From Enterobacter sp. ENT03 (GTDB lineage: Bacteria > Pseudomonadota > Gammaproteobacteria > Enterobacterales > Enterobacteriaceae): DNA of 64,000 nucleotides. Below are positions 11,907 to 23,120 of the stretch, in pieces. The notes beneath the pieces are model-generated. The model was given only the letters and a program-made list of their open reading frames with translations. It was not told the origin of the DNA and ran no database searches. How positions within the stretch are numbered: the stretch's first letter is position 1; every line of letters begins with the position of its first letter. The stretch covers positions 1-64,000 of the forward strand of contig NZ_JAHUXA010000005.1 in the NCBI RefSeq assembly GCF_019218745.1, written 5' to 3'. A program made the translations under genes and the position numbers.

Positions 11907-11914
11907 CGGGAAAT

Positions 11915-13051
11915 TTACCGAATGCGTCCGGTTTTAACCGCTTTCAGGATCACAAACTTTTGGTTGGTGGCGATGGTTTCGCAGTTGCCGAAAATCTTCT
12001 TCAGCTTGTGGAAATAATCCAGGTGACGGTTCGCCACGATGCGCAGCTCGCCGTTGATCTTCAGGCAGCGGCGGGCGTGGTGGAACATCTCCCAGGCGAT
12101 GTTATCGGTCAGCGCGTGCTGCTGATGGAACGGCGGGTTGCACAGCACCGCATCAAAACGGAACGGCTCGACGCCTGACAGCGCGTTGTTGATCATAAAC
12201 TCGCAGCGATCCAGCGCCTCGGGCAGGTTGGTTTCTACGTTGAGACGGCTGGAGGCGACCGCCATCGGCGACTCATCCACAAATACCACGCTGGCCTGCG
12301 GATTCTTATCCAGCAGCGTCAGGCCAATCACGCCATTACCGCAGCCGAGATCGACAATCTCCCCTTCCAGGTTATCCGGCAGATGCTGCATAAAGAAGCG
12401 CGCGCCGATGTCCAGCCCGGTACGGGAAAAGACGTTGGCGTGGTTGTGGATGGTCCAGTCGGTACCGTCCAGTTTCCAGCTCAGCGTTTGCGGCGCATCG
12501 GCCAGCGTCGGCGCGCTGAAAGTGCAGTTAATCAGACGCGCTTTTTTCCACGCCAGCGTCGTCGTGGTCGGTCCGAGCACTTTTTCAAACAGCGCCAGCG
12601 TCGAGGTGTGAATATCACGCGCTTTGGTACCGGCGATAATGCGCGTTTGCGGCGTCACCACCCCGCGCAAAGCGCGAAGCTGCTGCTCCAGCAGGGCCAT
12701 CGTTTTCGGGATCTTGATCAGCACTACGCCCGGTGCGGCCGGGTACGTCGCGGTGCTGTCGAGGAAGGTGACGTCGCCTTCGTTAAGATCGTTATGGCGC
12801 AGGTTTTCGCGGGTCGCCAGTTCGCTCAGGTAAGAGTCGCCAATGCTGTAAGGCTTGTGCTCCACCAGCGCGCAGGCCAGCGCACCAAAGGTATCGTTGA
12901 AAATCAGGACCGGGCCACTGATTTCAGTTTCGTCCAGTTGTTGCAGCAGGTATTCGTCTGCCGCTTCCCACGCCTGCAGTGGGTTGACGTCGTCCGTCTC
13001 CGGGAAACGTTTTAAATTAAGTGAACGGAAACCGTTGTCTGAATGGCTCAT
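11915..13051 (-). CDS. rlmG: RlmG, 23S rRNA m2G1835 methyltransferase
   Basis: 378 residues from the chosen start, the same length as E. coli RlmG. It transfers methyl from SAM to N2 of G1835 in 23S rRNA. A duplicated MTase architecture: N-terminal degenerate domain, then the active C-terminal domain with SAM motif [14 protein letters not shown] and catalytic NPPFH, followed by HQQHALTDN. Start at 13051 ([11 protein letters not shown]) is preceded by a strong AGGAGG; the frame could be extended 28 codons further without family support. Divergent from ygjP. Confidence 0.94.
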   Translation of the reverse strand: MSHSDNGFRSLNLKRFPETDDVNPLQAWEAADEYLLQQLDETEISGPVLIFNDTFGALACALVEHKPYSIGDSYLSELATRENLRHNDLNEGDVTFLDSTATYPAAPGVVLIKIPKTMALLEQQLRALRGVVTPQTRIIAGTKARDIHTSTLALFEKVLGPTTTTLAWKKARLINCTFSAPTLADAPQTLSWKLDGTDWTIHNHANVFSRTGLDIGARFFMQHLPDNLEGEIVDLGCGNGVIGLTLLDKNPQASVVFVDESPMAVASSRLNVETNLPEALDRCEFMINNALSGVEPFRFDAVLCNPPFHQQHALTDNIAWEMFHHARRCLKINGELRIVANRHLDYFHKLKKIFGNCETIATNQKFVILKAVKTGRIR

Positions 13052-13137
13052 CGGCCCTCCTGGATGGTAAAATTCGGTGTGATCCCCTGAATGGGGGCGT
13101 GAGTATACCCTTTTTTGACTGCTATCGTGGGGCAATG

Positions 13138-13641
13138 ATGAGCAAACTTCTCTATCTCCAGGGCTATCCTGAAAATCTGCTGGCCCAGGTTACGACGCTC
13201 ATCGAGCAGAACCGGCTTGGCGAGGTGCTGCAAAAGCGTTATCTCGATACGCACAGCGTCACGACCGATAAAGCCCTTTATCACTATACTCAGGATCTGA
13301 AAAGTCAGTTTCTGCGCAATGCGCCGCCGATCAACAAAGTGGCCTACGACAATAAAATTCATGTGCTGAATAACGCGCTTGGCCTGCACACCGCCATTTC
13401 CCGCGTGCAGGGCGGCAAGCTGAAGGCGAAAGCGGAAATCCGCGTAGCGACGGTGTTTCGCAACGCGCCAGAAGCGTTTTTACGGATGATCGTGGTGCAT
13501 GAGCTGGCGCACCTGAAAGAGAAAGATCACAGCAAAGCGTTTTATCAGCTGTGCTGCCATATGGAGCCGCACTATCACCAGCTGGAGTTCGACACCCGCC
13601 TGTGGCTGACGCATCAGGCGCTTACGCCTGTCAAAATCTGA
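13138..13641 (+). CDS. ygjP: YgjP, zinc metallopeptidase-like protein (WLM/DUF45)
   Basis: 167 residues, as in E. coli. It contains the zincin motif [11 protein letters not shown] at 121-131 (HExxH plus downstream acidic/His residues), indicating a metal-dependent hydrolase fold of the DUF45/WLM type; the substrate is not known. Two adjacent ATGs (13135, 13138) are possible; the second gives the family start [13 protein letters not shown] longer in-frame extension to 13021 overlaps rlmG and is not supported. Confidence 0.88.
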   Translation: MSKLLYLQGYPENLLAQVTTLIEQNRLGEVLQKRYLDTHSVTTDKALYHYTQDLKSQFLRNAPPINKVAYDNKIHVLNNALGLHTAISRVQGGKLKAKAEIRVATVFRNAPEAFLRMIVVHELAHLKEKDHSKAFYQLCCHMEPHYHQLEFDTRLWLTHQALTPVKI

Positions 13642-13719
13642 AAATCCTTTCGCGGACTGGACTGTCATCGTGACAGGCATAGAATCAGCAGCCACAACTT
13701 TCGTTAAGGATAACGACCC

Positions 13720-14412
13720 GTGCTGCGAACACTTCTTAAATTAATCCCTGCCCGATTTTACACTCGTCCAACATACATGCTTATGATTCTTTTGCTGTTT
13801 ATCACGCATGCAATCATAATGATTTCAAAGGATATTATTTATGATGCGACGGTTAAGCTCACCTGGCACGACGTTAATAAGATTCCACCGCGTGATGTGG
13901 GACTGGTGCTGGGCGCGAAACCTGGCAACGAATACTTTAAGGCGCGTATTAATGCAGCCGCCTCGCTTTATCATGCAGAAAAGGTGAAATGGTTGCTGGT
14001 CAGCGGGGATAACGGCCGTAAAGACTACGATGAACCTTCCGCGATGCAGCAGGCTCTGATTGCCAAAGGCGTACCGGCTGCCGCTATTTTTTGCGACTAT
14101 GCGGGATTTTCCACGCTCGATTCCGTGGTACGCGCACAGAAGGTTTTCGGTGCGGACTATATCACGATCATTTCACAGGAATTTCATACCCGACGTGCGA
14201 TCTGGATAGCAAAGCAATATGGCATTGACGCTATCGGTTTTAATGCCGTTGCTTTCAATAAGGAATTCACGCTTTATCCGCGTTCGCGAGAAAATCTGGC
14301 CAGGGTGAGCGCCATTATTGACGCCTCGATTCTGCATCGCCAGCCAAAATATTCTGGCCCACAGGTGAGTATTGGCCCTGACAGCGCGCATGGTTGCCCG
14401 GCGGGTAAGTAA
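13720..14412 (+). CDS. ygjQ: YgjQ, DUF218 membrane-anchored protein
   Basis: 230 residues starting at GTG 13720 with AAGGA nine bases upstream. One N-terminal transmembrane segment (about residues 20-36, [15 protein letters not shown]) anchors a periplasmic DUF218 domain ([60 protein letters not shown]) like SanA/ElyC. The family is linked to envelope barrier function, but the exact role of YgjQ is unknown. It lies between ygjP and ygjR as in E. coli. Confidence 0.88.
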   Translation: MLRTLLKLIPARFYTRPTYMLMILLLFITHAIIMISKDIIYDATVKLTWHDVNKIPPRDVGLVLGAKPGNEYFKARINAAASLYHAEKVKWLLVSGDNGRKDYDEPSAMQQALIAKGVPAAAIFCDYAGFSTLDSVVRAQKVFGADYITIISQEFHTRRAIWIAKQYGIDAIGFNAVAFNKEFTLYPRSRENLARVSAIIDASILHRQPKYSGPQVSIGPDSAHGCPAGK

Positions 14413-14504
14413 TGGTTCAGAGTGTGAGCCACCACGCACTGGTTTTGTCACACTGACGTGCTACATTGGCGGATGGTCCCCTTTTACGGAGCACAACGCC
14501 GTTT

Positions 14505-15506
14505 ATGATACGTTTCGCAGTCATTGGGACGAACTGGATCACCCGCCAGTTCGTCGATGCCGCCCATGAGACCGGCAAATATACCCTTACCGCCGTCTAT
14601 TCCCGCAGCCTTGAACAGGCGCAGCATTTCGCCAGCGATTACCCGGTCGAACATCTGTTTACCTCCCTTGAGGCGCTGGCGCAAAGCCATGACATTGACG
14701 CGGTGTATATTGCCAGCCCGAATTCCCTGCACTTTTCGCAAAGCGAACTGTTCCTGCGCCATAAAAAGCATGTGATCTGCGAAAAACCGCTGGCCTCGAA
14801 TCTGCGGGAAGTGGAAGCCGCCATTGCCTGCGCGCGGGAAAATGGCGTGGTGCTGTTCGAAGCCTTTAAAACCGCCTCGCTACCTAATTTTCTGCTGCTG
14901 CAACAGTCGCTGCCGAAAGCCGGAAAGGTGCGCAAAGCCTTTCTTAACTACTGCCAGTACTCCTCGCGCTACCAGCGTTATCTGGATGGCGAAAATCCGA
15001 ACACCTTTAATCCGGCGTTTTCTAACGGCTCGATTATGGACATCGGTTTTTACTGCCTGGCCTCAGCGGTGACGCTGTGGGGCGAACCGCACAGCGTGCA
15101 GGCCACGGCGAGCCTGCTGGACAGCGGCGTAGATGCGCACGGCGTTGTGGTGCTTAACTACGGCGATTTCAGCGTCACCCTGCAACATTCCAAAGTGAGT
15201 GATTCCGTGCTGCCAAGCGAGATCCAGGGTGAAGACGGCGCGCTTATTATCGAAAAAATCTCCGAATGCCAGAAAGTGTCCTTTGTACCGCGCGGCGGTA
15301 AGCCGCAGGATCTGACCCAGCCGCAGCATATCAACACCATGTTGTATGAAGCAGAGCGCTTTGCCGAGCTGGTGGAAAACCATGAAGTAAATCATCCGGG
15401 GATCGCAATCAGCCGCATCACCGCGAAATTGTTAACGGAGATCCGCCGCCAGACCGGCGTGGTTTTCCCGGCTGACAGCGAAGCCGCTGCCGATCCAGTG
15501 GCGTAA
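14505..15506 (+). CDS. ygjR: YgjR, Gfo/Idh/MocA-family oxidoreductase
   Basis: 333 residues. The N-terminal NAD(P)-binding Rossmann fold begins IRFAVIGTNWITRQFVDAA, followed by the EKP motif (CEKPLASN, about 95-102) typical of Gfo/Idh/MocA enzymes, and a C-terminal alpha/beta domain with NGSIMDIGFYCLASA. It is probably a sugar or inositol-type dehydrogenase; the substrate is undefined. Start chosen at 14505 (MIRFAV) because family members begin there and the upstream frame to 14466 has no homologous residues. Confidence 0.88.
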   Translation: MIRFAVIGTNWITRQFVDAAHETGKYTLTAVYSRSLEQAQHFASDYPVEHLFTSLEALAQSHDIDAVYIASPNSLHFSQSELFLRHKKHVICEKPLASNLREVEAAIACARENGVVLFEAFKTASLPNFLLLQQSLPKAGKVRKAFLNYCQYSSRYQRYLDGENPNTFNPAFSNGSIMDIGFYCLASAVTLWGEPHSVQATASLLDSGVDAHGVVVLNYGDFSVTLQHSKVSDSVLPSEIQGEDGALIIEKISECQKVSFVPRGGKPQDLTQPQHINTMLYEAERFAELVENHEVNHPGIAISRITAKLLTEIRRQTGVVFPADSEAAADPVA

Positions 15507-15534
15507 AACAATGTAAAACAGATGTTACGACCCA

Positions 15535-15563
15535 TTGACGGAATGCGATCTCTGTCATATTTT
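15535..15563 (+). promoter_or_regulatory. Candidate sigma70 promoter of alx
   Basis: TTGACG (15535-15540), a 17-base spacer and TATTTT (15558-15563) would start transcription near 15570, exactly at the 5' edge of the riboswitch-like leader. Inferred from consensus and placement. Confidence 0.55.
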
Positions 15564-15572
15564 GTTACCAGC

Positions 15573-15748
15573 AAAGGGGAGTAACTTCATCGCCGGTCGG
15601 TCGTCATTACGATGCGCAAGCATCCGGTCGCCGGGCATCCTGTACAGGAGCATCGCGTACAGAATGTAAGTGAGACCTTGCCGAAAGGCGAGGACCCGTG
15701 CATCTAAAATAAACGGCTATCGTCTTTCGACGTCAGCCGTTTTTTTTA
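15573..15748 (+). ncRNA. yybP-ykoY Mn2+/alkaline-pH riboswitch (PRE, SraF) of alx
   Basis: The alx leader contains the AAAGGGGAGTA start, a GC-rich multi-arm region and the conserved GAGACCTTGCCGAAAGGCGAGGACCC block (about 15672-15697) of the yybP-ykoY class. It ends in a hairpin AACGGCT (15712-15718) / AGCCGTT (15735-15741) with an uninterrupted T run, just before alx. In E. coli this PRE element raises alx translation at high pH or Mn2+. Family recognised by eye; the secondary structure was not computed. Confidence 0.85.
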
Positions 15749-15763
15749 TGTAAGGAATTCTCT

Positions 15764-16732
15764 ATGAATACTGTCGGCACACCGCTGCTCTGGGGCGGTT
15801 TTGCAGTTGTCGTCGTGATCATGCTCGCCATCGACCTTCTGCTTCAGGGGCGTCGCGGCGCACATACGATGTCCATGAAGCAGGCGGCCGTCTGGTCACT
15901 GGTCTGGGTTTCGCTCTCTCTGCTGTTTAACGCGGCGTTCTGGTGGTATCTCGCCAGCACCGAAGGCCGGGCGGTCGCCGATCCGCAGGCGCTCGCTTTC
16001 CTCACCGGTTACCTGATTGAAAAAGCGCTGGCGGTGGATAACGTCTTCGTCTGGCTGATGCTGTTCAGCTACTTCTCCGTGCCGCCTGCGCTGCAACGCC
16101 GCGTGTTGATCTACGGTGTACTGGGCGCGATTGTGCTGCGTACCATCATGATCTTCGCCGGTAGCTGGCTGATCTCCCAGTTCGAGTGGCTGCTGTATGT
16201 CTTCGGCGCGTTCCTGCTGTTCACCGGGGTGAAAATGGCGCTGGCGAAGGAAGACGAAGCGGGTATTGGCGATAAACCGCTGGTACGCTGGTTGCGCAGC
16301 CATATGCGCATGACGGATAAGATCGAAAGCGAGCACTTCTTCGTGCGTAAAAACGGTCTGCTGTTCGCCACCCCGCTGCTGCTGGTGCTGATCCTCGTGG
16401 AGTTAAGCGATGTGATCTTCGCGGTGGACAGCATCCCGGCGATCTTCGCGGTGACCACCGATCCGTTTATCGTACTGACCTCTAACCTGTTCGCGATCCT
16501 CGGCCTGCGCGCCATGTACTTCCTGCTGGCGGGCGTGGCAGAACGCTTTGCGCTGCTGAAGTACGGCCTGTCGGTGATCCTGGTGTTTATCGGTATCAAG
16601 ATGCTGATCGTCGATTTCTACCACATTCCGATTGCCGTCTCGCTGGGCATCGTGGGCGGTATTCTGGCGATAACCCTGCTGCTTAACGCCTGGGTGAACC
16701 ACCAGAACGACAAGAAAAAGCTGCAAAGCTGA
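15764..16732 (+). CDS. alx: Alx, TerC-family inner-membrane protein
   Basis: 322 residues with about nine hydrophobic helices and the TerC signatures [16 protein letters not shown] (about 86-101) and [19 protein letters not shown] (about 212-230), which carry the conserved acidic residues thought to handle Mn2+. Alx is induced at alkaline pH and linked to Mn2+ homeostasis in E. coli. Ribosome site TAAGGA before the ATG. Preceded by its riboswitch, followed by a strong hairpin. Confidence 0.94.
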   Translation: MNTVGTPLLWGGFAVVVVIMLAIDLLLQGRRGAHTMSMKQAAVWSLVWVSLSLLFNAAFWWYLASTEGRAVADPQALAFLTGYLIEKALAVDNVFVWLMLFSYFSVPPALQRRVLIYGVLGAIVLRTIMIFAGSWLISQFEWLLYVFGAFLLFTGVKMALAKEDEAGIGDKPLVRWLRSHMRMTDKIESEHFFVRKNGLLFATPLLLVLILVELSDVIFAVDSIPAIFAVTTDPFIVLTSNLFAILGLRAMYFLLAGVAERFALLKYGLSVILVFIGIKMLIVDFYHIPIAVSLGIVGGILAITLLLNAWVNHQNDKKKLQS

Positions 16733-16740
16733 CAGACAGA

Positions 16741-16770
16741 ACCTTCTCCGGCAACGGAGAAGGTTTAATT
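16741..16770 (+). terminator. Intrinsic terminator of alx
   Basis: A perfect 10-base stem ACCTTCTCCG / CGGAGAAGGT around a GCAA tetraloop, followed by TTTAATTGTT, directly after the alx stop. Confidence 0.8.
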
Positions 16771-16961
16771 GTTGTCCATGTCACAAATATGTTATCAGAC
16801 AGTTAAAAAATACGACACCGCCCGACAATCCAGCCTGTTATCCTTCCCCGCCGCCGCGGAATGCGTATACTCCTCTTTGCAAACATTTGTTACATCCCGA
16901 CAAGAACATCCCTGAAGAGGATGTCCGGGATCGCATCATCACACCATCTAAGGAATTCTTC

Positions 16962-18206
16962 ATGCGTACGCAACACTCCGCAGGTTTGCTGCACCGCCTG
17001 GTGCACGGCAGTCTGGTTAAACAAATTCTCATTGGTTTAGTGCTGGGCATTCTGCTTGCCTGGATTTCAAAACCCGCGGCCCTTGCCGCGGGCCTGCTGG
17101 GCACGCTGTTCGTCGGCGCGCTGAAAGCAGTGGCCCCGGTGCTGGTGTTAATGCTGGTGATGGCATCGATTGCGAATCATCGTCACGGCCAGAAAACCAA
17201 TATCCGCCCGATTCTGATGCTCTATCTGGTGGGGACCTTTTCGGCTGCGTTAACCGCCGTGGTGTTCAGCTTCCTGTTCCCGTCCACCCTGCAACTGGTG
17301 ACCGGCGCGACTGACATCACGCCGCCAGCCGGTATTACTGAAGTGCTGCGCGGCCTGCTGATGAGTATGGTCTCTAACCCGGTGCATGCGCTGCTGGAAG
17401 CCAACTATATCGGCATTCTGGTGTGGGCGATTGGCCTGGGCTTTGCGCTGCGCCACGGCAGTGACTCCACCAAAAGCTTGGTTAACGACGTGTCGGACGC
17501 GGTGACCTTTATGGTGAAACTGGTGATCCGTTTTGCGCCGATCGGGATTTTTGGTCTGGTGGCGGCGACGCTGGCCGAAACCGGCTTCTCCACCCTGTAC
17601 GGTTATGCGCAGCTGCTGCTGGTATTGATCGGCTGTATGTTCCTTGTCGCGCTGGTGATCAACCCGCTGCTGGTGTTCTGGAAAATCCGTCGCAATCCCT
17701 ACCCGCTAGTGCTGATGTGCCTGCGCGAAAGCGGCATGACGGCGTTCTTTACCCGCAGCTCAGCGGCGAATATTCCGGTGAATATGGCGCTGGCGGAGAA
17801 ACTGAATCTGGATCGCGATACCTACTCGGTTTCTATTCCGCTGGGGGCGACGGTCAATATGGCGGGCGCGGCGATCACCATTACCGTGCTGACCCTGGCG
17901 GCGGTGCATACGCTGGGCATTCCGGTTGATGTGCCGACGGCACTGCTGCTGAGCGTGGTGGCATCTTTGTGTGCCTGTGGGGCATCAGGTGTGGCGGGTG
18001 GTTCACTGCTGCTGATCCCGCTGGCCTGTAATATGTTCGGCATTCCGAACGATATTGCCATGCAGGTGGTGGCGGTGGGCTTTATCATCGGCGTGTTGCA
18101 GGATTCCTGCGAAACGGCGCTTAACTCGTCCACCGACGTGTTGTTTACGGCGGCAGCGTGTCAGGCGGAAGATGACCGTCTGGCGAAAAACGCGTTGCGC
18201 AGTTAA
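16962..18206 (+). CDS. sstT: SstT, Na+/serine-threonine symporter
   Basis: 414 residues, same as E. coli SstT. DAACS (SLC1-type) carrier importing serine and threonine with sodium. Multiple helices; the re-entrant loop regions [14 protein letters not shown] (about 268-281) and [15 protein letters not shown] plus [19 protein letters not shown] near the C-terminus are the substrate- and cation-binding motifs of this family. Start at 16962 follows TAAGGAATTCTTC; an in-frame extension to 16887 has no family support. E. coli has ygjV next; here it is absent. Confidence 0.94.
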   Translation: MRTQHSAGLLHRLVHGSLVKQILIGLVLGILLAWISKPAALAAGLLGTLFVGALKAVAPVLVLMLVMASIANHRHGQKTNIRPILMLYLVGTFSAALTAVVFSFLFPSTLQLVTGATDITPPAGITEVLRGLLMSMVSNPVHALLEANYIGILVWAIGLGFALRHGSDSTKSLVNDVSDAVTFMVKLVIRFAPIGIFGLVAATLAETGFSTLYGYAQLLLVLIGCMFLVALVINPLLVFWKIRRNPYPLVLMCLRESGMTAFFTRSSAANIPVNMALAEKLNLDRDTYSVSIPLGATVNMAGAAITITVLTLAAVHTLGIPVDVPTALLLSVVASLCACGASGVAGGSLLLIPLACNMFGIPNDIAMQVVAVGFIIGVLQDSCETALNSSTDVLFTAAACQAEDDRLAKNALRS

Positions 18207-18211
18207 GGATG

Positions 18212-18295
18212 TGTTGCCCGGCGGCGCAAGCTTGCCGGGCCTGGGGTAGTTCAGTTCTGTAGGCCGGGCAAGACGCAGTCGCCGCCCGGCAACAG
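18212..18295. repeat. BIME / convergent terminator between sstT and uxaA
   Basis: Two REP-like arms face each other: TGTTGCCCGGCGGCG (18212-18226) and CGCCGCCCGGCAACA (near 18280-18295), with an inner GCCGGGC pair. It fills the gap between convergent sstT and uxaA and probably protects both mRNA 3' ends. Confidence 0.75.
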
Positions 18296-18297
18296 GT

Positions 18298-19785
18298 TTA
18301 CAGCGTTACGCCGCTTTTGAAGATCGCCAGCTCGCGGAAATCGTTGCGCTCGTTACAGGTCTGTTTGCCACTGGCAATATCCGCAATCACATCCACGAAC
18401 TCGTTCAGCAGCTCCGGCATCATTTTGCCGTGGATCAGCTGACCCGCATCAAAATCGATCCAGTGCTTTTTCTTCGCGGCCAGCTCGCTGTTGGTGGCGA
18501 TTTTCACCGTCGGAACAAAGCCGCCGTACGGCGTGCCGCGTCCGGTGGAGAACAGCACCATATGGCAACCGGCGCCCGCCAGCGCACTGGTGGCGACAGC
18601 ATCGTTACCTGGCGCAGAGAGCAGGTTCAGACCGTGTTTTTGCAGACGTTCACCGTAGCGCAGCACGTCAACCACCTGGCTTGCCCCTGCTTTCTGGGTA
18701 CAGCCAAGGGATTTCTCTTCCAGCGTCGTGATACCACCGGCTTTGTTGCCCGGCGACGGATTCTCGTAAATCGGCTGGTTGTGGGCGATAAAATACTGTT
18801 TGAAGTCGTTCACCATGGTGACGGTTTTTTCAAAGGTGGTTTCATCGACACAGTGGCTCATCAGGATCTGCTCCGCGCCGAACATCTCCGGCACTTCGGT
18901 CAGCACGGTCGTGCCGCCGTTGCCGATGACGTAATCCGAGAAGCGACCCAGCATCGGGTTAGCGGTAATGCCGGACAGTCCATCGGATCCGCCGCACTCC
19001 AGCCCAAACTTCAGCTCGCTCAGTTTACCCGGCTCGCGTTTGTCGTGGCGCATCGCTTCATATAACTGATGCAGATGTTCAAGACCGGCTTCCACTTCAT
19101 CGTCCTGATGCTGACAGACCATAAAGTGGACGCGCTCCGGATCAAACTCACCCAGAGTTTCACGGAAGGCGTCGACCTGGTTGTTTTCACAGCCGAGGCC
19201 AATCACCAGCACCGCGCCCGCGTTCGGGTGACGCACCATGTTTTGCAGCATGGTGCGGGTGTTAATGTGGTCATCGCCCAGCTGCGAGCAGCCGTAGGTG
19301 TGGCTGAACAGGAACACGCCGTCGGTGCCTTCGGCATCGTGGGTTTCTTTCAGAAAACGCGTCTGGATCTGACGGGCGATACCGTTCACACAGCCAACGG
19401 TTGGCAGGATCCACAGTTCATTGCGGATCCCGACTTCCCCGTTAGCACGGCGGTAGATCTCAACGTCGCGATCGGCCCCCTGCGCGGCTTCCACCTGAGC
19501 TTCAGGTTGATAGCTATACTCGTCCAGATCGCTCAGGTTGGTGCGGGCATTGTGCGAGTGAATGTATTCACCCTCAGCAATGTCTGCCGTGGCGTGACCA
19601 ATAGGCAAACCGTATTTCACCACGTTTTCGCCCTGAGGGATGGCGCGCAGGGCAAACTTATGCCCGCGCCCTACTGCCTGACGAAGCCGCACCGTCTGGT
19701 TATCAACGGTAACTTCTGCGCCTTCCGCCAGGTCAGCCAGTGCGACTGCGACGTTGTCCAGCGAATGGATCTTGATGTATTGCAT
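18298..19785 (-). CDS. uxaA: Altronate dehydratase UxaA
   Basis: 495 residues, the E. coli length. It dehydrates D-altronate to 2-keto-3-deoxygluconate in galacturonate catabolism and is Fe2+-dependent. An N-terminal SAF domain (about 1-95, KIHSLDNVAVALADL ... GHKFALRAI) is followed by the UxaA/GarD catalytic domain with RNELWILPTVGCVNGIA, HTYGCSQLGDDH, LECGGSDGLSGITANP, PSPGNKAGGITTLEEKSLGC and STGRGTPYG. Second gene of uxaCA (18 bases after uxaC), under ExuR and CRP in relatives. Paralogous to GarD at 53856. Confidence 0.95.
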   Translation of the reverse strand: MQYIKIHSLDNVAVALADLAEGAEVTVDNQTVRLRQAVGRGHKFALRAIPQGENVVKYGLPIGHATADIAEGEYIHSHNARTNLSDLDEYSYQPEAQVEAAQGADRDVEIYRRANGEVGIRNELWILPTVGCVNGIARQIQTRFLKETHDAEGTDGVFLFSHTYGCSQLGDDHINTRTMLQNMVRHPNAGAVLVIGLGCENNQVDAFRETLGEFDPERVHFMVCQHQDDEVEAGLEHLHQLYEAMRHDKREPGKLSELKFGLECGGSDGLSGITANPMLGRFSDYVIGNGGTTVLTEVPEMFGAEQILMSHCVDETTFEKTVTMVNDFKQYFIAHNQPIYENPSPGNKAGGITTLEEKSLGCTQKAGASQVVDVLRYGERLQKHGLNLLSAPGNDAVATSALAGAGCHMVLFSTGRGTPYGGFVPTVKIATNSELAAKKKHWIDFDAGQLIHGKMMPELLNEFVDVIADIASGKQTCNERNDFRELAIFKSGVTL

Positions 19786-19802
19786 ATCAACCTCAAACGG
19801 CC

Positions 19803-21227
<1,425 letters not shown>

Positions 21228-21423
21228 CTAAATAGAGCGTAGATGTATGCCTTAATGCTGACAAAGTTATCACACCAATTTCTACAGGCCGAAGATATTT
21301 TCGTGAGTTAGATCAATAAATCCTGACAAATAAACTACCTCGATTGAGGTAAACCTCCCCGCAAGCCGCGCCAGCTCTGGCTTTAAAGACCCAAAATAAA
21401 AACCACACAAATAAAAACACTTT

Positions 21424-21439
21424 TGTGATGTCACTCACC
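21424..21439. promoter_or_regulatory. CRP-binding site, exuT/uxaC
   Basis: TGTGA (21424-21428), six bases, TCACC (21435-21439): nine of ten core consensus positions. CRP activation of hexuronate genes is established in E. coli. Confidence 0.7.
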
Positions 21440-21443
21440 TTTT

Positions 21444-21461
21444 AAAGTTGTATGACAAGTT
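21444..21461. promoter_or_regulatory. Putative ExuR operator
   Basis: AAAGTTGTATGACAAGTT resembles the GntR-type operators bound by ExuR/UxuR. It lies next to the CRP site and upstream of exuT; exuR is the gene after exuT. Confidence 0.55.
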
Positions 21462-21683
21462 ATCTTTCTGCCGTCGCAATATATAGACCGACGGAATGCA
21501 TTACAGGTGATCTAATCATCTGAATTAACGGTACGGATACCGAATTTCGCACAAATACAAATGGCAAGGTTTGGACCGTACCGGGATCCTGTCCCGATGT
21601 CGCTCCCCCGTTACATAACATCCTCCGACCACAATCGGGAGATGAACCGCCTGAGGCGGAAATAACATAACGATGAGGTTTAC

Positions 21684-22988
21684 ATGCGTAAAATTAAAGG
21701 GTTACGTTGGTACATGATAGCGCTGGTGACGCTCGGCACCGTGCTGGGTTACTTGACGCGTAACACTATTGCTGCGGCAGCGCCAACGCTGATGCAAGAG
21801 TTGAATATTTCCACGCAGCAATACTCCTATATTATTGCGGCCTACTCGGCGGCTTACACCATCATGCAACCTGTTGCAGGTTATGTGCTGGACATCCTCG
21901 GTACCAAGATTGGCTACGCGGTCTTCGCTGTGACCTGGGCCATTTTCTGCGGCGCAACGGCGCTGGCAGGAAGCTGGGGTGGACTGGCGCTGGCGCGTGG
22001 TGCTGTGGGTGCGGCTGAAGCGGCGATGATCCCGGCGGGCCTGAAAGCAGCGTCCGAATGGTTCCCGGCAAAAGAGCGTTCAATTGCGGTGGGCTACTTC
22101 AACGTGGGTTCCTCTATTGGCGCGATGATTGCACCGCCGCTGGTAGTGTGGGCAATCGTGATGCACAGCTGGCAGCTGGCGTTCATTATCTCCGGCGTGC
22201 TGAGCTTTGCCTGGGCGATGGCGTGGCTAATTTTCTACAAACACCCGCGCGATCAGAAGAAGCTCTCTGAAGAAGAACGTCAATACATCATTGGCGGTCA
22301 GGAAGCCCAACACCAGACCAACAACGGCAAGAAAATGACCGTATGGCAGATCCTGGGCACCCGTCAGTTCTGGGGCATCGCGCTGCCGCGTTTTCTGGCT
22401 GAACCTGCCTGGGGTACCTTTAACGCCTGGATCCCGCTGTTCATGTTTAAAGTCTACGGCTTTAACCTGAAAGAGATTGCGATGTTCGCGTGGATGCCGA
22501 TGCTGTTTGCTGACCTCGGTTGTATCGTCGGTGGTTACCTGCCGCCGCTGTTCCAGCGCTGGTTTGGTGTGAACCTGATCGTCTCCCGTAAACTGGTGGT
22601 GACCATGGGTGCGGTACTGATGATTGGCCCTGGCATGATCGGCCTGTTCACCAGCCCGTACGTGGCAATCGGCCTGCTGTGCATTGGTGGCTTTGCTCAC
22701 CAGTCACTGTCCGGCGCGCTGATCACCCTCTCTTCTGACGTATTTGGTCGTAACGAAGTGGCGACCGCGAATGGTCTGACCGGTATGGCAGCCTGGACCG
22801 CGAGCACCATGTTTGCCCTGGTGGTTGGTGCGCTGGCAGATACCATCGGCTTCAGCCCGCTGTTCGCTGTGCTGGCGGTCTTCGACATCATGGGTGCTAT
22901 CGTCATCTGGACGGTGCTGAAAAGTAAATCGGCAGCGGAGCTGGAGGCGGAAAAAGCCGCTTACGGCGGACCCGCGACGCAACACTAG
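21684..22988 (+). CDS. exuT: Hexuronate transporter ExuT
   Basis: 434 residues, MFS anion:cation symporter family, 12 predicted helices. It imports D-galacturonate and D-glucuronate with protons. Motifs: RWYMIALVTLGTVLGYLTRN start, ARGAVGAAEAAMIPAGLKAA, EWFPAKERSIAVGYFNVGSSIGAMIAPP (segments seen around residues 110-150), the loop after helix 6 with KHPRDQKKLSEEE. Substrates pass to UxaC/UxaA. Terminated by the hairpin at 23017-23050; exuR follows separately. Confidence 0.95.
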   Translation: MRKIKGLRWYMIALVTLGTVLGYLTRNTIAAAAPTLMQELNISTQQYSYIIAAYSAAYTIMQPVAGYVLDILGTKIGYAVFAVTWAIFCGATALAGSWGGLALARGAVGAAEAAMIPAGLKAASEWFPAKERSIAVGYFNVGSSIGAMIAPPLVVWAIVMHSWQLAFIISGVLSFAWAMAWLIFYKHPRDQKKLSEEERQYIIGGQEAQHQTNNGKKMTVWQILGTRQFWGIALPRFLAEPAWGTFNAWIPLFMFKVYGFNLKEIAMFAWMPMLFADLGCIVGGYLPPLFQRWFGVNLIVSRKLVVTMGAVLMIGPGMIGLFTSPYVAIGLLCIGGFAHQSLSGALITLSSDVFGRNEVATANGLTGMAAWTASTMFALVVGALADTIGFSPLFAVLAVFDIMGAIVIWTVLKSKSAAELEAEKAAYGGPATQH

Positions 22989-23016
22989 CCCCTTTCTGTT
23001 AATGCTGTAACGCCTA

Positions 23017-23050
23017 AGCCGCCCCTGTTATTCCGGGCGGCTTTTACTTT
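23017..23050 (+). terminator. Intrinsic terminator after exuT
   Basis: Stem AGCCGCCC (23017-23024) / GGGCGGCT (23035-23042), then TTTTACTTTT. Confidence 0.8.
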
Positions 23051-23120
23051 TCTGCGGTGGTGAGAATCGTCTAAAAGTGGTATAACAAATCTTATCTGCC
23101 TTATCCTGCCTGGAGTGCAT

